The notes under the pieces were generated by a model. That model saw nothing but the letters and a program-made list of their open reading frames with translations. It was not told the DNA's origin and ran no database searches. From NCBI RefSeq assembly GCF_002343915.1, contig NZ_NETK01000001.1, positions 11,206,727 to 11,270,726 on the forward strand: 64,000 bases of DNA, read 5' to 3'. Both the position numbers and the translations under genes were made by a program. Positions 37,718-45,848 of the stretch are shown piece after piece; within the stretch, counting starts at the first letter, position 1; each line of letters starts with the position of its first letter. The stretch comes from Nannocystis exedens. GTDB lineage: Bacteria > Myxococcota_A > Polyangia > Nannocystales > Nannocystaceae.

Positions 37718-38974
37718 TCACTCGGCCGCCTCGTCGACGCGGCCGCGGATGATCGTGTCCTCGAGGATCTCGAGCGCGCGGTCGAGGTCGGCGCGCGTGT
37801 GCGCGGCCGTGATCGCGACGCGGAAGCGCAGCCCGTCCTCGGGCACCGAGGGGTAGTCGACCGGCGCGAGGAACAGCCCGCGGCGGTGCAGCGTGCGCGT
37901 CAACTCATACAGCCGGCGGCGGTCCGATCCGACCATGATCGGCACCACCTGGCTCGAGCCGTGCCCGAGGTCGAGGCCGATCTGCTGCGCCTTCTCGCGG
38001 AAGTAGCGGGTGTTGGCCCACAGCGTCTCGCGCAGCGAGTTGTCGCGGGTCGCCACCTCGAGCGCCTTGCGCAGCCCGGCCACCACCGCCGGCGGCAGCG
38101 CGCAGCTGAAGCCGTAGGCGTTGATGTAGTAGCGCATGTAGTGCAGCAGCGCGCGCGGGCCGACGGTGAAGCCGCCGCAGCCGGCGAACGCCTTGCTGAA
38201 GGTGGCGAACTGCAGGCCGATCGACTTCTCGGCCCCGTAGTGCTCGACCACGCCGCGGCCGTGCGCGCCGTACACGAGGATCGAGTGGGCCTCGTCGATC
38301 AGCACGCCGACGCCGTGCTTCTCGGCCACCGGCAGGAGCTTCGGCAGATCGGCGGTGTCGCCGTCCATCGAGTACACGCCCTCGACCACCACCAGCCGGC
38401 GCGCGCCCTCGCTGTCGGTCAGCGCCTGGTCGAGCGAGTCGGGGTCGTTGTGGTCGAAGAACACCAGCTTGGCGCGCGACAGCTTGACGCCGTCGATCGA
38501 GCACAGGTGGGTCTTGGCGTCGAGGATGGCCACGTCGCCCTTGCGCAACACGCCCGCGAGCGTCCCCATTCCCCCGGCGAAGCCGCTGTTGAAGAGGATG
38601 CAGTCCTCCTGGCCGAGGAAGGCCGCCAGCTCGCGCTCGAGCCCGCGGTGCAGATCCGACAACCCCGACAGCAGCGGCGAGCCGCAGGCCCCGGTGCCGT
38701 AGGTGCGCAGGGCCTCCTGCGCCGCCTCGACGACCTCCGGGTGCGTCGCCAGCCCGAGGTAGTTGTACGAGCTGAGGTTGATGACGTCGCTGCGCTCGCC
38801 GGCGCGTTCGATCGCCATCCGCGGCGCGACGGCCCCCAGCATGTGGGGCTCGTACATCGACATCGCCCAGGAGCCGGCCTCGGCCCACTGCACGAAGCCC
38901 TCGGGCGGACAGAGCGGATCGTCGCTGTCCGAGAAGTAGAAGTCGGCCAAACTGTGCTCGGCTTCGCGGCCCAT
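37718..38974 (-). CDS. PLP-dependent alpha-oxoamine synthase (AONS/SPT family)
   Basis: ATG 38974 is preferred over 38992 because GGGGAGA lies just upstream; 418 residues. INLSSYNYLGLATHPEV, TGACGSPLLSGLSDLH, LVVVEGVYSMDGDTADLP, VLIDEAHSILVYG and the PLP-lysine block FATFSKAFAGCGGF are diagnostic of the family that includes 8-amino-7-oxononanoate synthase, serine palmitoyltransferase and capnine synthase. It would condense an acyl-ACP with an amino acid, with decarboxylation. It is the first gene of the operon. The amino acid used cannot be told from sequence; serine, glycine, alanine or cysteate are options. Confidence 0.9.
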   Translation of the reverse strand: MGREAEHSLADFYFSDSDDPLCPPEGFVQWAEAGSWAMSMYEPHMLGAVAPRMAIERAGERSDVINLSSYNYLGLATHPEVVEAAQEALRTYGTGACGSPLLSGLSDLHRGLERELAAFLGQEDCILFNSGFAGGMGTLAGVLRKGDVAILDAKTHLCSIDGVKLSRAKLVFFDHNDPDSLDQALTDSEGARRLVVVEGVYSMDGDTADLPKLLPVAEKHGVGVLIDEAHSILVYGAHGRGVVEHYGAEKSIGLQFATFSKAFAGCGGFTVGPRALLHYMRYYINAYGFSCALPPAVVAGLRKALEVATRDNSLRETLWANTRYFREKAQQIGLDLGHGSSQVVPIMVGSDRRRLYELTRTLHRRGLFLAPVDYPSVPEDGLRFRVAITAAHTRADLDRALEILEDTIIRGRVDEAAE

Positions 38975-39420
38975 CACGGATCTCCCCGGCATGTCGGGGC
39001 CCGGCGTAGTTACAGCGAAAGTATCGCGGCTGTCACGGAAATTTTGTTCGCCAGCGCATGCGGATCCACGTGCAGCGCGCGCTGTCGCGTCGCAGCACGT
39101 GTTGCAGATTGCGACGCGCTGGCCTTATCGCCGAACTATTTAAACCGATGCATAAAATGATGCGCCGCGAGTACGCCCGCATGCGGCTGCATCGGCCGCT
39201 GGTAGTTAATCTCGAGTGCAACAATCTCGACGCCTGCAGCGGCCTCGACGGCCGAGCCGCGCTCGCGCTCGCGTGTGGACTGCGAAATGCGTCGCACACT
39301 GGCTGAATGTCACGCATGCTGCGGACAGAAGACCGCGCTGGAAGCGACGCGTGGCGAAGCGCTCGGGTCTCGCGTCACGGCCTTGACGTCGACGGCGCGC
39401 GGTGGGTAATCCCCCGCTTC
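38975..39420. other. Divergent intergenic region upstream of the biosynthetic operon
   Basis: 446 bp between the oxoamine synthase and the plus-strand SDR. It is distinctly AT-richer than its surroundings around 39036-39050 (AAATTTTG) and 39128-39165 (ACTATTTAAACC, GCATAAAATGATGC). A -10-like GATACT occurs on the minus strand at 39020-39025. TAAAAT on the plus strand (about 39153) could be a -10 for the SDR. An open frame at 39058-39306 lacks coding character. This is the likely control region of the operon. Confidence 0.5.
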
Positions 39421-40515
39421 GTGCGCACGAAGGTCGTCGTCACCGGCGCGAACGGGTTCATCGGCAGCCACCTCGTCGATCGCTTGCTCGCGGGCGGCGA
39501 CGCGGTGCGGGCGATGGTCCGCGCCAGCGCCAACCTCGACAACCTCGCCGACGCGCTCGCGCGGGCCGACGCGCGGCCCGAGCTGGTGCGCGCGGCGCTG
39601 ACGGACGTCGACGCCATGGCGGCCGCGTTCGACGGCGCCGACATCGTCTACCACGTGGCCGGCCTGACCGCCGCGTTCACCCGCGACGAGTTCGCGCGGG
39701 CCAACGCCGCCGGCGTCGCCAACGTGCTCGCGGCGATCCGTCAGGCCCCGCGGCGGCCGCGGCGGCTGGTCTACGTGTCGTCGCTGATGGCCGCCGGGCC
39801 CTCGCACCCCGAGGTCGCGCGCCGCGAGCACCACGCCCCCCAGGTCGGCTACACGCTCTACGGCGACAGCAAGCTCGACGGCGAGCGGCTGGTCTTCGCG
39901 GCCGCGCGCGCCGGCGACGTCGAGGCCGTGATCGTGCGCCCGCCCGCGGTCTACGGCCCGCGCGACCTCGACATGCTGCAGATGATCCGCTCGGCCAAGT
40001 ACGGGGTGATCGCCCAGCCCGGCCTGCGCCCCGCGTGGATGTCCTTCATCCACGCCCTCGACCTCGTCGAGGGCATCGCCCGCGCCGGCGCCCGCGGCCG
40101 CCCGATCCCCCGCGACGGCGAGCACGTGCTCGCCGATCAGGGCTGCCCCTTCGACCATGTCCCCGAAGACATCTCGCACCCCGCCGGCGCCGGCATCTAC
40201 TACTTGACCGACGGCCAGCGCAGCACCGTCGTCGAGTTCGGCCGGGCCGCCGCCGCCGCGCTCGGCCGGCGCGCGCTCGCGCTGCCGATGCCGCAGGTCG
40301 CCGTCTGGACCGTCGCCGGCATCAACCACGCGATCGGCCGCCTGCGCGGCAAGGCCCCGGCGCTGACGCTCGACAAGGCCCGCGGCAGCATGGCGCCGGG
40401 CTGGTGGTGCGACGACAGCCGGGCCGTGCGCGAGCTCGACTACGCGCCGCAGTGGCCGCTCGCGCGGGGCCTCGAGCACACGGTCGCGTGGGCCCGCTCC
40501 GTCGGCCGCCTGTGA
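39421..40515 (+). CDS. NAD-dependent epimerase/3beta-HSD-like oxidoreductase
   Basis: GTG 39421 (MRTKVVVTGANGFIGSHL) gives 364 residues. TGANGFIG, the catalytic YTLYGDSKLDGE with Tyr-x3-Lys, IVRPPAVYGPRDLDML and the hydrophobic end are typical of extended SDRs near 3beta-hydroxysteroid dehydrogenases. A palindrome-like segment (CATGTCC-CCGA-AGACATC, 40156-40173) is translated as HVPEDIS. It is divergent from the oxoamine-synthase operon. Bacterial 3-ketosphinganine reductases belong to this broad family, so it could reduce the operon product, but this is inference. Confidence 0.8.
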   Translation: MRTKVVVTGANGFIGSHLVDRLLAGGDAVRAMVRASANLDNLADALARADARPELVRAALTDVDAMAAAFDGADIVYHVAGLTAAFTRDEFARANAAGVANVLAAIRQAPRRPRRLVYVSSLMAAGPSHPEVARREHHAPQVGYTLYGDSKLDGERLVFAAARAGDVEAVIVRPPAVYGPRDLDMLQMIRSAKYGVIAQPGLRPAWMSFIHALDLVEGIARAGARGRPIPRDGEHVLADQGCPFDHVPEDISHPAGAGIYYLTDGQRSTVVEFGRAAAAALGRRALALPMPQVAVWTVAGINHAIGRLRGKAPALTLDKARGSMAPGWWCDDSRAVRELDYAPQWPLARGLEHTVAWARSVGRL

Positions 40516-40874
40516 CGCCTGCGTGAGGCCGTGCGGTCGGCCGAGATCCCGTCTCGTCGCCGACCTTCGACGTCGCGAACGCCGGCGGGGTCGCGGTCCT
40601 CGACGTCTCGAACGGAACCGGCTCGCCGGTCGCCGACGCCTCGCGCGCGTCGTCTCGACCGACATCGTGGGCGATCATCACGGCCTCCGCGTATCCGGGG
40701 GTGGCCCCCGGTCGTAACCCTGGGCCTCGATCTCGCGGTGATTCCGCAGTGAAGTCCCGCGGTCGGCGGGGTGTCGCGAGTCCGCCGGCTGCACGTCACG
40801 CGCGGGCGCGTCCGGCTGGTCTTCGGGCCGTCGGATTCGACCGCGCGACCTTTGTGCAGTAAGACCACCGCGTC
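40516..40874. other. 359-bp intergenic region with a start-less open frame
   Basis: From about 40527 to 40860 one plus-strand frame is open and has a natural-looking composition (TFDVANAGGVAVLDVSNGTG...), but it contains no ATG, GTG or TTG start. It may be a decayed gene piece. A short inverted repeat GGGGGTGGCCCCC is near 40698. No promoter is evident. Confidence 0.35.
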
Positions 40875-41999
40875 ATGCTCCGCCCTTCGGTCGCCGACAT
40901 CGCCTTCGACGCCGCCCTCTTCGACTCCCTCCGCAGCGCGCTCGCCCGCGGCGAGCTCAGCCCCACGCGCGCCCGTCTCGCCGCCCCGCCGCGGCCGCTC
41001 GGCGACGACGTCCTGCTCGACCTCGGCCGGCCCGACGCGCGCGCCGGCTGGCGCGCGCGCGGTCAGGCCGCCCTCGACGCGCGCAAGGTCGCCGCGTTGA
41101 TCTTGAACGGCGGCATGGCCACCCGGTTCGGCGGCGTCGTCAAGGGCGTCGTCCCGGTCTTGCCCGATCGACCTGACCTTTCGTTCCTGGCCGTCAAGCT
41201 CGCCGGCGTCCGCGCGGCCGGGGCTCCGGCCGTCGTGATGCACAGCTTCGCCACCGCGGCCGCCTCGGGCGATCACCTGGCCACCATCGGTTGGTCCGGC
41301 GTCCCTGCCGGCGATCGCCACGAGTTCCTGCAGTCCTTGATGCCGCGCGTCTTGCCCGACGGCACCCCGCTGCAGAGCCTGCCCGGCGCCGACGTCTTGC
41401 CCGACACCACCGTCTACGCCGCGCCCGGCCACGGCGACACCCTGCGGCGCGTCCGCGAGAGCGGCGTCGTGGCCGAGCTGCGCGCTCGCGGCGTCGAGCA
41501 CCTCCTCGTCTCCAACGTCGACAACCTCGGCGCCTCCCTCGATCCGACCGTCCTCGGCGCCCACCTCGAGGCCGTCGACGGCGGCGCCGAGCTCAGCGTC
41601 GAGGTCGTCGCCCGCGCACCGGACGACGCCGGTGGTTGCGTCGCCGACGTCGACGGCCGCGCCACCATCATCGAGTCGTTCCGCCTGCCCCCCGGAACTT
41701 CCCTGGCCCAGTACCCGCACTTCAACACCAACACCCTGTGGATCTCCCTCGCCGCCCTCGAGCGCGCCTACCCGCTCACCTGGTTCCCCGTCCAGCGGTC
41801 CGTCGAGTGGCCCGGCCGCGACGACCTCGCCGTCATCCAGTTCGAGCAGCTCATCGGCCAGATCACCGAGTTCGCCAGGACCGCCTGCCTGCGAGTCGAC
41901 CGCGCCCGCTTCCTCCCGATCAAGACCCGCGACGACCTCGCCGCCGCCCGCCCCGCGATGACCGCCATCGTCCGCGGCGTCGGCCTCGATCCCGGCTGA
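40875..41999 (+). CDS. UTP-glucose-1-phosphate uridylyltransferase-like (UDPGP family)
   Basis: ATG 40875; 374 residues. The nucleotide-binding loop is ALILNGGMATRFGGVVKG (UDPGP-type LNGGxGTxxG). LLVSNVDNLGASLDP is the metal/uridine-binding block, and FNTNTLWISL and the Lys-containing RFLPIKTRDDL end-region match the family. It activates a sugar 1-phosphate with UTP. A specific sugar cannot be assigned; bacterial UDPGP-type enzymes are less common than GalU. pgi lies downstream on the same strand, which fits hexose-phosphate metabolism. Confidence 0.82.
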   Translation: MLRPSVADIAFDAALFDSLRSALARGELSPTRARLAAPPRPLGDDVLLDLGRPDARAGWRARGQAALDARKVAALILNGGMATRFGGVVKGVVPVLPDRPDLSFLAVKLAGVRAAGAPAVVMHSFATAAASGDHLATIGWSGVPAGDRHEFLQSLMPRVLPDGTPLQSLPGADVLPDTTVYAAPGHGDTLRRVRESGVVAELRARGVEHLLVSNVDNLGASLDPTVLGAHLEAVDGGAELSVEVVARAPDDAGGCVADVDGRATIIESFRLPPGTSLAQYPHFNTNTLWISLAALERAYPLTWFPVQRSVEWPGRDDLAVIQFEQLIGQITEFARTACLRVDRARFLPIKTRDDLAAARPAMTAIVRGVGLDPG

Positions 42000-42046
42000 C
42001 CCGCCCCGCGCCCGCGCTGCCCTCGCGGTGTCCCGGCAGTCCTCCG

Positions 42047-42126
42047 AGACATGCCCTTTGAGGCACGTCTCTTCGAACATGTTCTCCTCGACATGTTCTC
42101 ATCGACATGCCGTAGAGGACATGTCC
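42047..42126. repeat. Six-unit array of GGACATGTCC cores at exact 14-bp period
   Basis: Cores start at 42047, 42061, 42075, 42089, 42103 and 42117, each 14 bp apart. The last is a perfect GGACATGTCC and the others have one to three changes. The 4-bp spacers differ (TTTG, CTTC, TCCT, TCAT, TAGA). This is the longest array in the window. It lies 47 bp after the UDPGP-family stop codon. Confidence 0.8.
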
Positions 42127-42714
42127 TCCGACGCGCGGCGAGCGTTCGCGACCCGGCGTCGGGCTCGGCGTCGCTCGCCGTGCCGCCCGTCGCCGCGTCA
42201 CCGACGTGCCCGGATGAGCTCCAGGAGGGTCCCGCCCGTCCCTCGCTCGCAACCTGCCGCCCGGCGTCCACCGGGTCGCCCGTCGCCGCGCCCCTGACGG
42301 CGCTCCTGGAACCCTGGCGACACGCGGGCGGGCCGGGCCGTCCCTCGCTCGCGGACCGCCCGCTCGACGCTCGCCGTGTCGCCCATCGCCGCGCACGACG
42401 AGCGCCGGATCGGTCGCCAGGAGGTCCGAGCGAGGGGCGGCCGGCCCCGGCCGTCCATCGCTCGGACAGCACCTCCGCCTCGCCCCAATCGCCCAGCGAA
42501 GCCCACGACCGGCGCTCGGGCACCCACGAGGCTGGCCGTGCGGCGGTCGGGGACGCGGGCCGGCGCCCATCCGCAGGGAGATGCGCCCGACCAAGCAGGG
42601 TGCATCCGCGAGGACTGAGCGCCGGCCCGCGTCCCCGACCGCGCGCGAGGCGGCCTCGGCAGTTCGCGAGCCCAGCCCGCCCCCGAACCGGCTCCCGCAA
42701 GGCGCCGACGCTGC
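42127..42714. repeat. ~100-bp degenerate tandem repeats upstream of pgi
   Basis: GTCGCCC(G/A)TCGCCGCG recurs at 42182, 42275 and 42378, and the block GGCCG(T)CC(A)TCGCTCG occurs once in each unit, giving a period of 93-103 bp. Between 42480 and 42700 the sequence is unstructured GC-rich DNA. No gene is supported in either part. Confidence 0.5.
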
Positions 42715-42720
42715 TATAAA
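42715..42720 (+). promoter_or_regulatory. -10-like element directly before pgi
   Basis: TATAAA at 42715-42720 ends 10 bp before the ATG at 42731. No good -35 is seen 16-18 bp upstream. The transcript would be near-leaderless. Confidence 0.35.
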
Positions 42721-42730
42721 GCGCGCCGAC

Positions 42731-44320
42731 ATGGCCGACGCACTCGACCACTACATCACCTGGCGCCTCTACCGTACCGAACTCGACATCGAGCTCGACT
42801 TCGCCGACGCCCAGCTCGACGAGCCCTCGCTGACCGCCAACGCCCCGCGGCTGGAGGCCGCGCTGGACGCCCTGCACCGGATCGAGGGCGGAGCCGTCGC
42901 CAACGTCGACGAGGGGCGGATGGTCGGGCACTACTGGCTGCGCGACCCGGAGCGCGCCCCCGATCCTGCGATCACCCGGGCGATCCACGACAGTTGGCGG
43001 CAGATCGAGGCCTTCGCGGCCGGCGTGCGCGACGGCCAGATCCTCGCCGAGGACGGCAAACCGTTCACCGGCGCGATCCTCGTCGGGATCGGCGGCAGCG
43101 CTCTCGGCCCGCAGCTGCTCGAGGCTGCCCTGACCGCGCGGGACAGCGGCCCCGGCTTCAGTCTGCGCGTGCTCGACAACACCGATCCGGCCGGTATCGC
43201 CGACCTGCTCGCAGAGACAGGTACGCTCGCGCAGACCTTGATCCTCGTCGTCTCCAAGTCGGGCTCCACCGTCGAGACGCGCAACGGCATGCTCGAGCTG
43301 CGGGCCGCCTGTGTCCGGCAGGCGCTCGAGTTCCCCAAGCGGGCGATCGCCATCACCCTGGAGGGCAGCGCGCTCGACCAGCTCGCGCAGCGCGAGGGTT
43401 GGCTGGCGCGCTTCCCGATGTGGGACTGGGTCGGCGGGCGCACCAGCGTGCTCTCGCCGGTCGGGCTCCTGCCCGCCGCGCTGCTGGGCCACGACTGGCG
43501 CGCGCTCCTGCGCGGGGCCGCGGCGATGGACCAGTGGGGCCGCGTGCGCCCGGCGCGGCGCAACCCGGCCGCCCTGCTCGCCTGGCTGTGGCACCAGCAG
43601 GGCTCGGGACATGGCCTTCGGGACATGGTCATTTTGCCATACAAGGATCGCCTGTCCTTGCTGTCGCGCTACCTGCAGCAGCTCGTGATGGAGTCGCTCG
43701 GCAAGCGGCTCGATCGCCAGGGGCGCGAGGTCTGGCAGGGGCTCGCGGTCTACGGCAACAAGGGGTCGACCGACCAGCACGCCTACGTGCAGCAGCTGCG
43801 CGACGGCCTGCACAACTTCTTCGCCGTGTTCGTGCGGGTGCTCCGCGACCTCGACGGCCAGGTCACGGGTCCCGGCATGGTCGAGGTCGAGCCGCAGGTC
43901 AGCTCGGGCGACTGCCTCGACGGCTTCTACCAGGGCACCCGCGCCGCGCTCGCCGAGCGGGGTCGAGCCAGCGCGACGATCGTGCTGCGCCAGGTCGACG
44001 CCGCGGCGGTCGGCGCCCTGATCGCGCTGTTCGAGCGCGCCGTCGGGATCTACGCCGAGCTCATCGACGTCAACGCCTACCACCAGCCCGGCGTCGAGGC
44101 CGGCAAGCAGGCCGCCAAGGGCGTGCTGACGCTGCAGGCCGCGGTGCTCGCGGCGCTGACGGCCGGACCTGGAGGCAAGACCGCGCGCGAGCTCGCCGAG
44201 GCGCTCGGTGCCGACCCCGTGGCGGTGTGGCAGGTCCTGCGTCACCTCGCCACCAACGGTCGCGTGAGCGTCGACAGCCTCGTCGATCCGGCGGCTGCAC
44301 AGTTCGCGCGCGCGCCGTGA
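42731..44320 (+). CDS. pgi: Glucose-6-phosphate isomerase with C-terminal winged-helix-like extension
   Basis: 529 residues. VGIGGSALGPQLLE, VVSKSGSTVET, MVILPYKDRL, YGNKGSTDQHAY and the catalytic His/Lys of the phosphosugar-isomerase fold are intact (YHQPGVEAGKQAA carries the catalytic Lys). The last ~65 residues (LTLQAAVLAALTAGPGGKTARELAEAL, VWQVLRHLATNGRV) look like a winged helix, as in cyanobacterial-type Pgi. A dispersed palindrome (CATGGCC-TTCG-GGACATG, 43610-43627) is translated as SGHGLRDMV just before the conserved LPYKD. The enzyme interconverts glucose-6-P and fructose-6-P. Confidence 0.95.
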   Translation: MADALDHYITWRLYRTELDIELDFADAQLDEPSLTANAPRLEAALDALHRIEGGAVANVDEGRMVGHYWLRDPERAPDPAITRAIHDSWRQIEAFAAGVRDGQILAEDGKPFTGAILVGIGGSALGPQLLEAALTARDSGPGFSLRVLDNTDPAGIADLLAETGTLAQTLILVVSKSGSTVETRNGMLELRAACVRQALEFPKRAIAITLEGSALDQLAQREGWLARFPMWDWVGGRTSVLSPVGLLPAALLGHDWRALLRGAAAMDQWGRVRPARRNPAALLAWLWHQQGSGHGLRDMVILPYKDRLSLLSRYLQQLVMESLGKRLDRQGREVWQGLAVYGNKGSTDQHAYVQQLRDGLHNFFAVFVRVLRDLDGQVTGPGMVEVEPQVSSGDCLDGFYQGTRAALAERGRASATIVLRQVDAAAVGALIALFERAVGIYAELIDVNAYHQPGVEAGKQAAKGVLTLQAAVLAALTAGPGGKTARELAEALGADPVAVWQVLRHLATNGRVSVDSLVDPAAAQFARAP

Positions 44321-44363
44321 GGCGCGAGACGTCGCGGGCGCGAGCGAGTATCCTCCCGCGCCC

Positions 44364-45779
44364 ATGTCCTCGGTCCCCGGACTCCGCGCGCTCATCACCC
44401 TGGCCTGGCCGATCGTGCTCGCACGCTCGGCGCAGTCGGTGATCAGCTTCAGCGACGCGGCGATGGTCGCCCCGCTCGGCGACGACGCGCTCGCGGCGGC
44501 GACTACCGGCGCGATGAACTCGCTGGGGATCCTCGTGCTGCCGATGGGTATCACGTTCATCGTCCAGAGCTACGCCGCCCAGCTCGCCGGCCAGGGCGAC
44601 CTCGCCAGCGCCCGCCGCTACGCCTGGTACGGCCTGTGGCTGTCCGCCCTGGCGATGGTCGCGACGATCGTCGCCATCCCGGCGATCGGCCCGGTCCTCT
44701 CGCTCACCGGCCACGCGCCGGCGGTGCGCGAGGTGATGGCCGAGTACATGGCGATCCGCATGCTCAGCACCGGCGTGGTCGTCGGCACCGAGGCGCTCGG
44801 CAACTGGTTCGCCGGCCTCGGCGACACCCAGGTGTCGATGCGCGCCAGCCTCGTGGCGATGGTCGTCAACATCGCCCTCAACTGGGTCCTGATCTACGGC
44901 CACCTCGGCGCCCCCGCGCTCGGCGTCCAGGGGGCCGCGTGGGCCAGCGTGTTCGCCAGCGTGGCCGGCTTCGCCGTGTGCTGCCACGCCTTCTGGCGCG
45001 CGCGCCACCAGCAGACGATCGACCCGGCGGCGATCGGTCCCGTCGAGCACCCTGTACCTGTCCTTCCGGACAGCTCCGACGGCCGCCTGGGCATGCGCGA
45101 GTTCTCGCGGATGATGCGGTTCGGCCTGCCGAACGGCCTCAACTGGTTCCTCGAGTTCGCGGCCTTCCTGATCTTCATCAACCTCGTGGTCGCCGAGCTC
45201 GGGACCGTCGCGGTCGCGGCGATGATGGCCGTGGTGGCCGTCAACTCGGTCTCGTTCATGCCCGCGTTCGGCCTCGGCTCGGCCGGCGCGGTCCTGGTCG
45301 GCCAGGCGATCGGCGCCGGCAACCACCACTACGTGCCGCGGATCGTGGTCCGCACCTTCTCGGTCGCCGCCGCCTGGCAGGGCCTGGTCGGGCTGCTCTA
45401 CTTCACGATCCCGGTGCCGCTGATGACGATCTTCGCCCGCGACGAGGTCGAGACGTCCGGCGACGTGGTGGTCCTCGGCGCCCGGCTGCTGGCGATCAGC
45501 GCCGTGTGGCAGCTGCTCGACGCCACGGTGATCACCCTCACCGAGGCGCTGCGCGCCGCCGGCGACACCGCCTGGCCGCTGGTCCTCCGGATCGCGCTCG
45601 CCTGGGTGATCTGGCTGCCCCTGGCCTGGCTGACCGTGTTCGCCTGGGACGGCGGCGCGGTCGCGGCGACGTGGAGCATGGTCGTGTACATGTTCTTCCT
45701 GGCGCTGGCGATGGTGCTGCGCTTCCGCAGCGGCGCCTGGCGCCGCATCGACCTCACCGGCCGCGGCGCGGCTGGCTGA
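44364..45779 (+). CDS. MATE family efflux transporter
   Basis: 471 residues, 12 predicted membrane helices in two homologous halves. The N-terminal half begins ITLAWPIVLARSAQSVISFSDAAMVAPLG; MGITFIVQSYAAQLAG, NWFAGLGDTQVSM and, in the second half, GLPNGLNWFLEFAAF and ALRAAGDTAW are typical MATE blocks. The family exports cationic drugs or metabolites with H+ or Na+. The inter-half loop contains a palindrome (CCTGTCC-TTCC-GGACAGC, 45057-45074) translated as VLPDSS. Possible export of a local metabolite is inference only. Confidence 0.92.
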   Translation: MSSVPGLRALITLAWPIVLARSAQSVISFSDAAMVAPLGDDALAAATTGAMNSLGILVLPMGITFIVQSYAAQLAGQGDLASARRYAWYGLWLSALAMVATIVAIPAIGPVLSLTGHAPAVREVMAEYMAIRMLSTGVVVGTEALGNWFAGLGDTQVSMRASLVAMVVNIALNWVLIYGHLGAPALGVQGAAWASVFASVAGFAVCCHAFWRARHQQTIDPAAIGPVEHPVPVLPDSSDGRLGMREFSRMMRFGLPNGLNWFLEFAAFLIFINLVVAELGTVAVAAMMAVVAVNSVSFMPAFGLGSAGAVLVGQAIGAGNHHYVPRIVVRTFSVAAAWQGLVGLLYFTIPVPLMTIFARDEVETSGDVVVLGARLLAISAVWQLLDATVITLTEALRAAGDTAWPLVLRIALAWVIWLPLAWLTVFAWDGGAVAATWSMVVYMFFLALAMVLRFRSGAWRRIDLTGRGAAG

Positions 45780-45781
45780 TC

Positions 45782-45847
45782 GGGCATGCCCTTCGAGACA
45801 TGTTGGAAAGGCCCTGCCCTTTCCGGCATGTCGCCGAGGGCATGCCC
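45782..45847. repeat. Five-unit 14-bp palindrome array between convergent genes
   Basis: Cores start at 45782, 45796, 45810, 45824 and 45838 with exact 14-bp spacing (for example GGGCATGCCC, CGGCATGTCG). The array fills the whole gap between the MATE stop and the DUF1963 stop at 45849. Confidence 0.8.
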
Positions 45848-45848
45848 C

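Noticed and set aside
39058..39306. Possible 82-residue gene between the AOS and SDR genes
   Set aside because: No RBS, no motif, and mixed composition; the AT-richer DNA here fits a control region better.
42047..42126. CRISPR array
   Set aside because: The repeated core is only 10 bp with 4-bp spacers at a 14-bp period; there are no 25-40-bp spacers and no cas genes.
41768..44560. 930-codon minus-strand open frame across pgi and the UDPGP-family end
   Set aside because: Antisense shadow; pgi on the plus strand has full family motifs.
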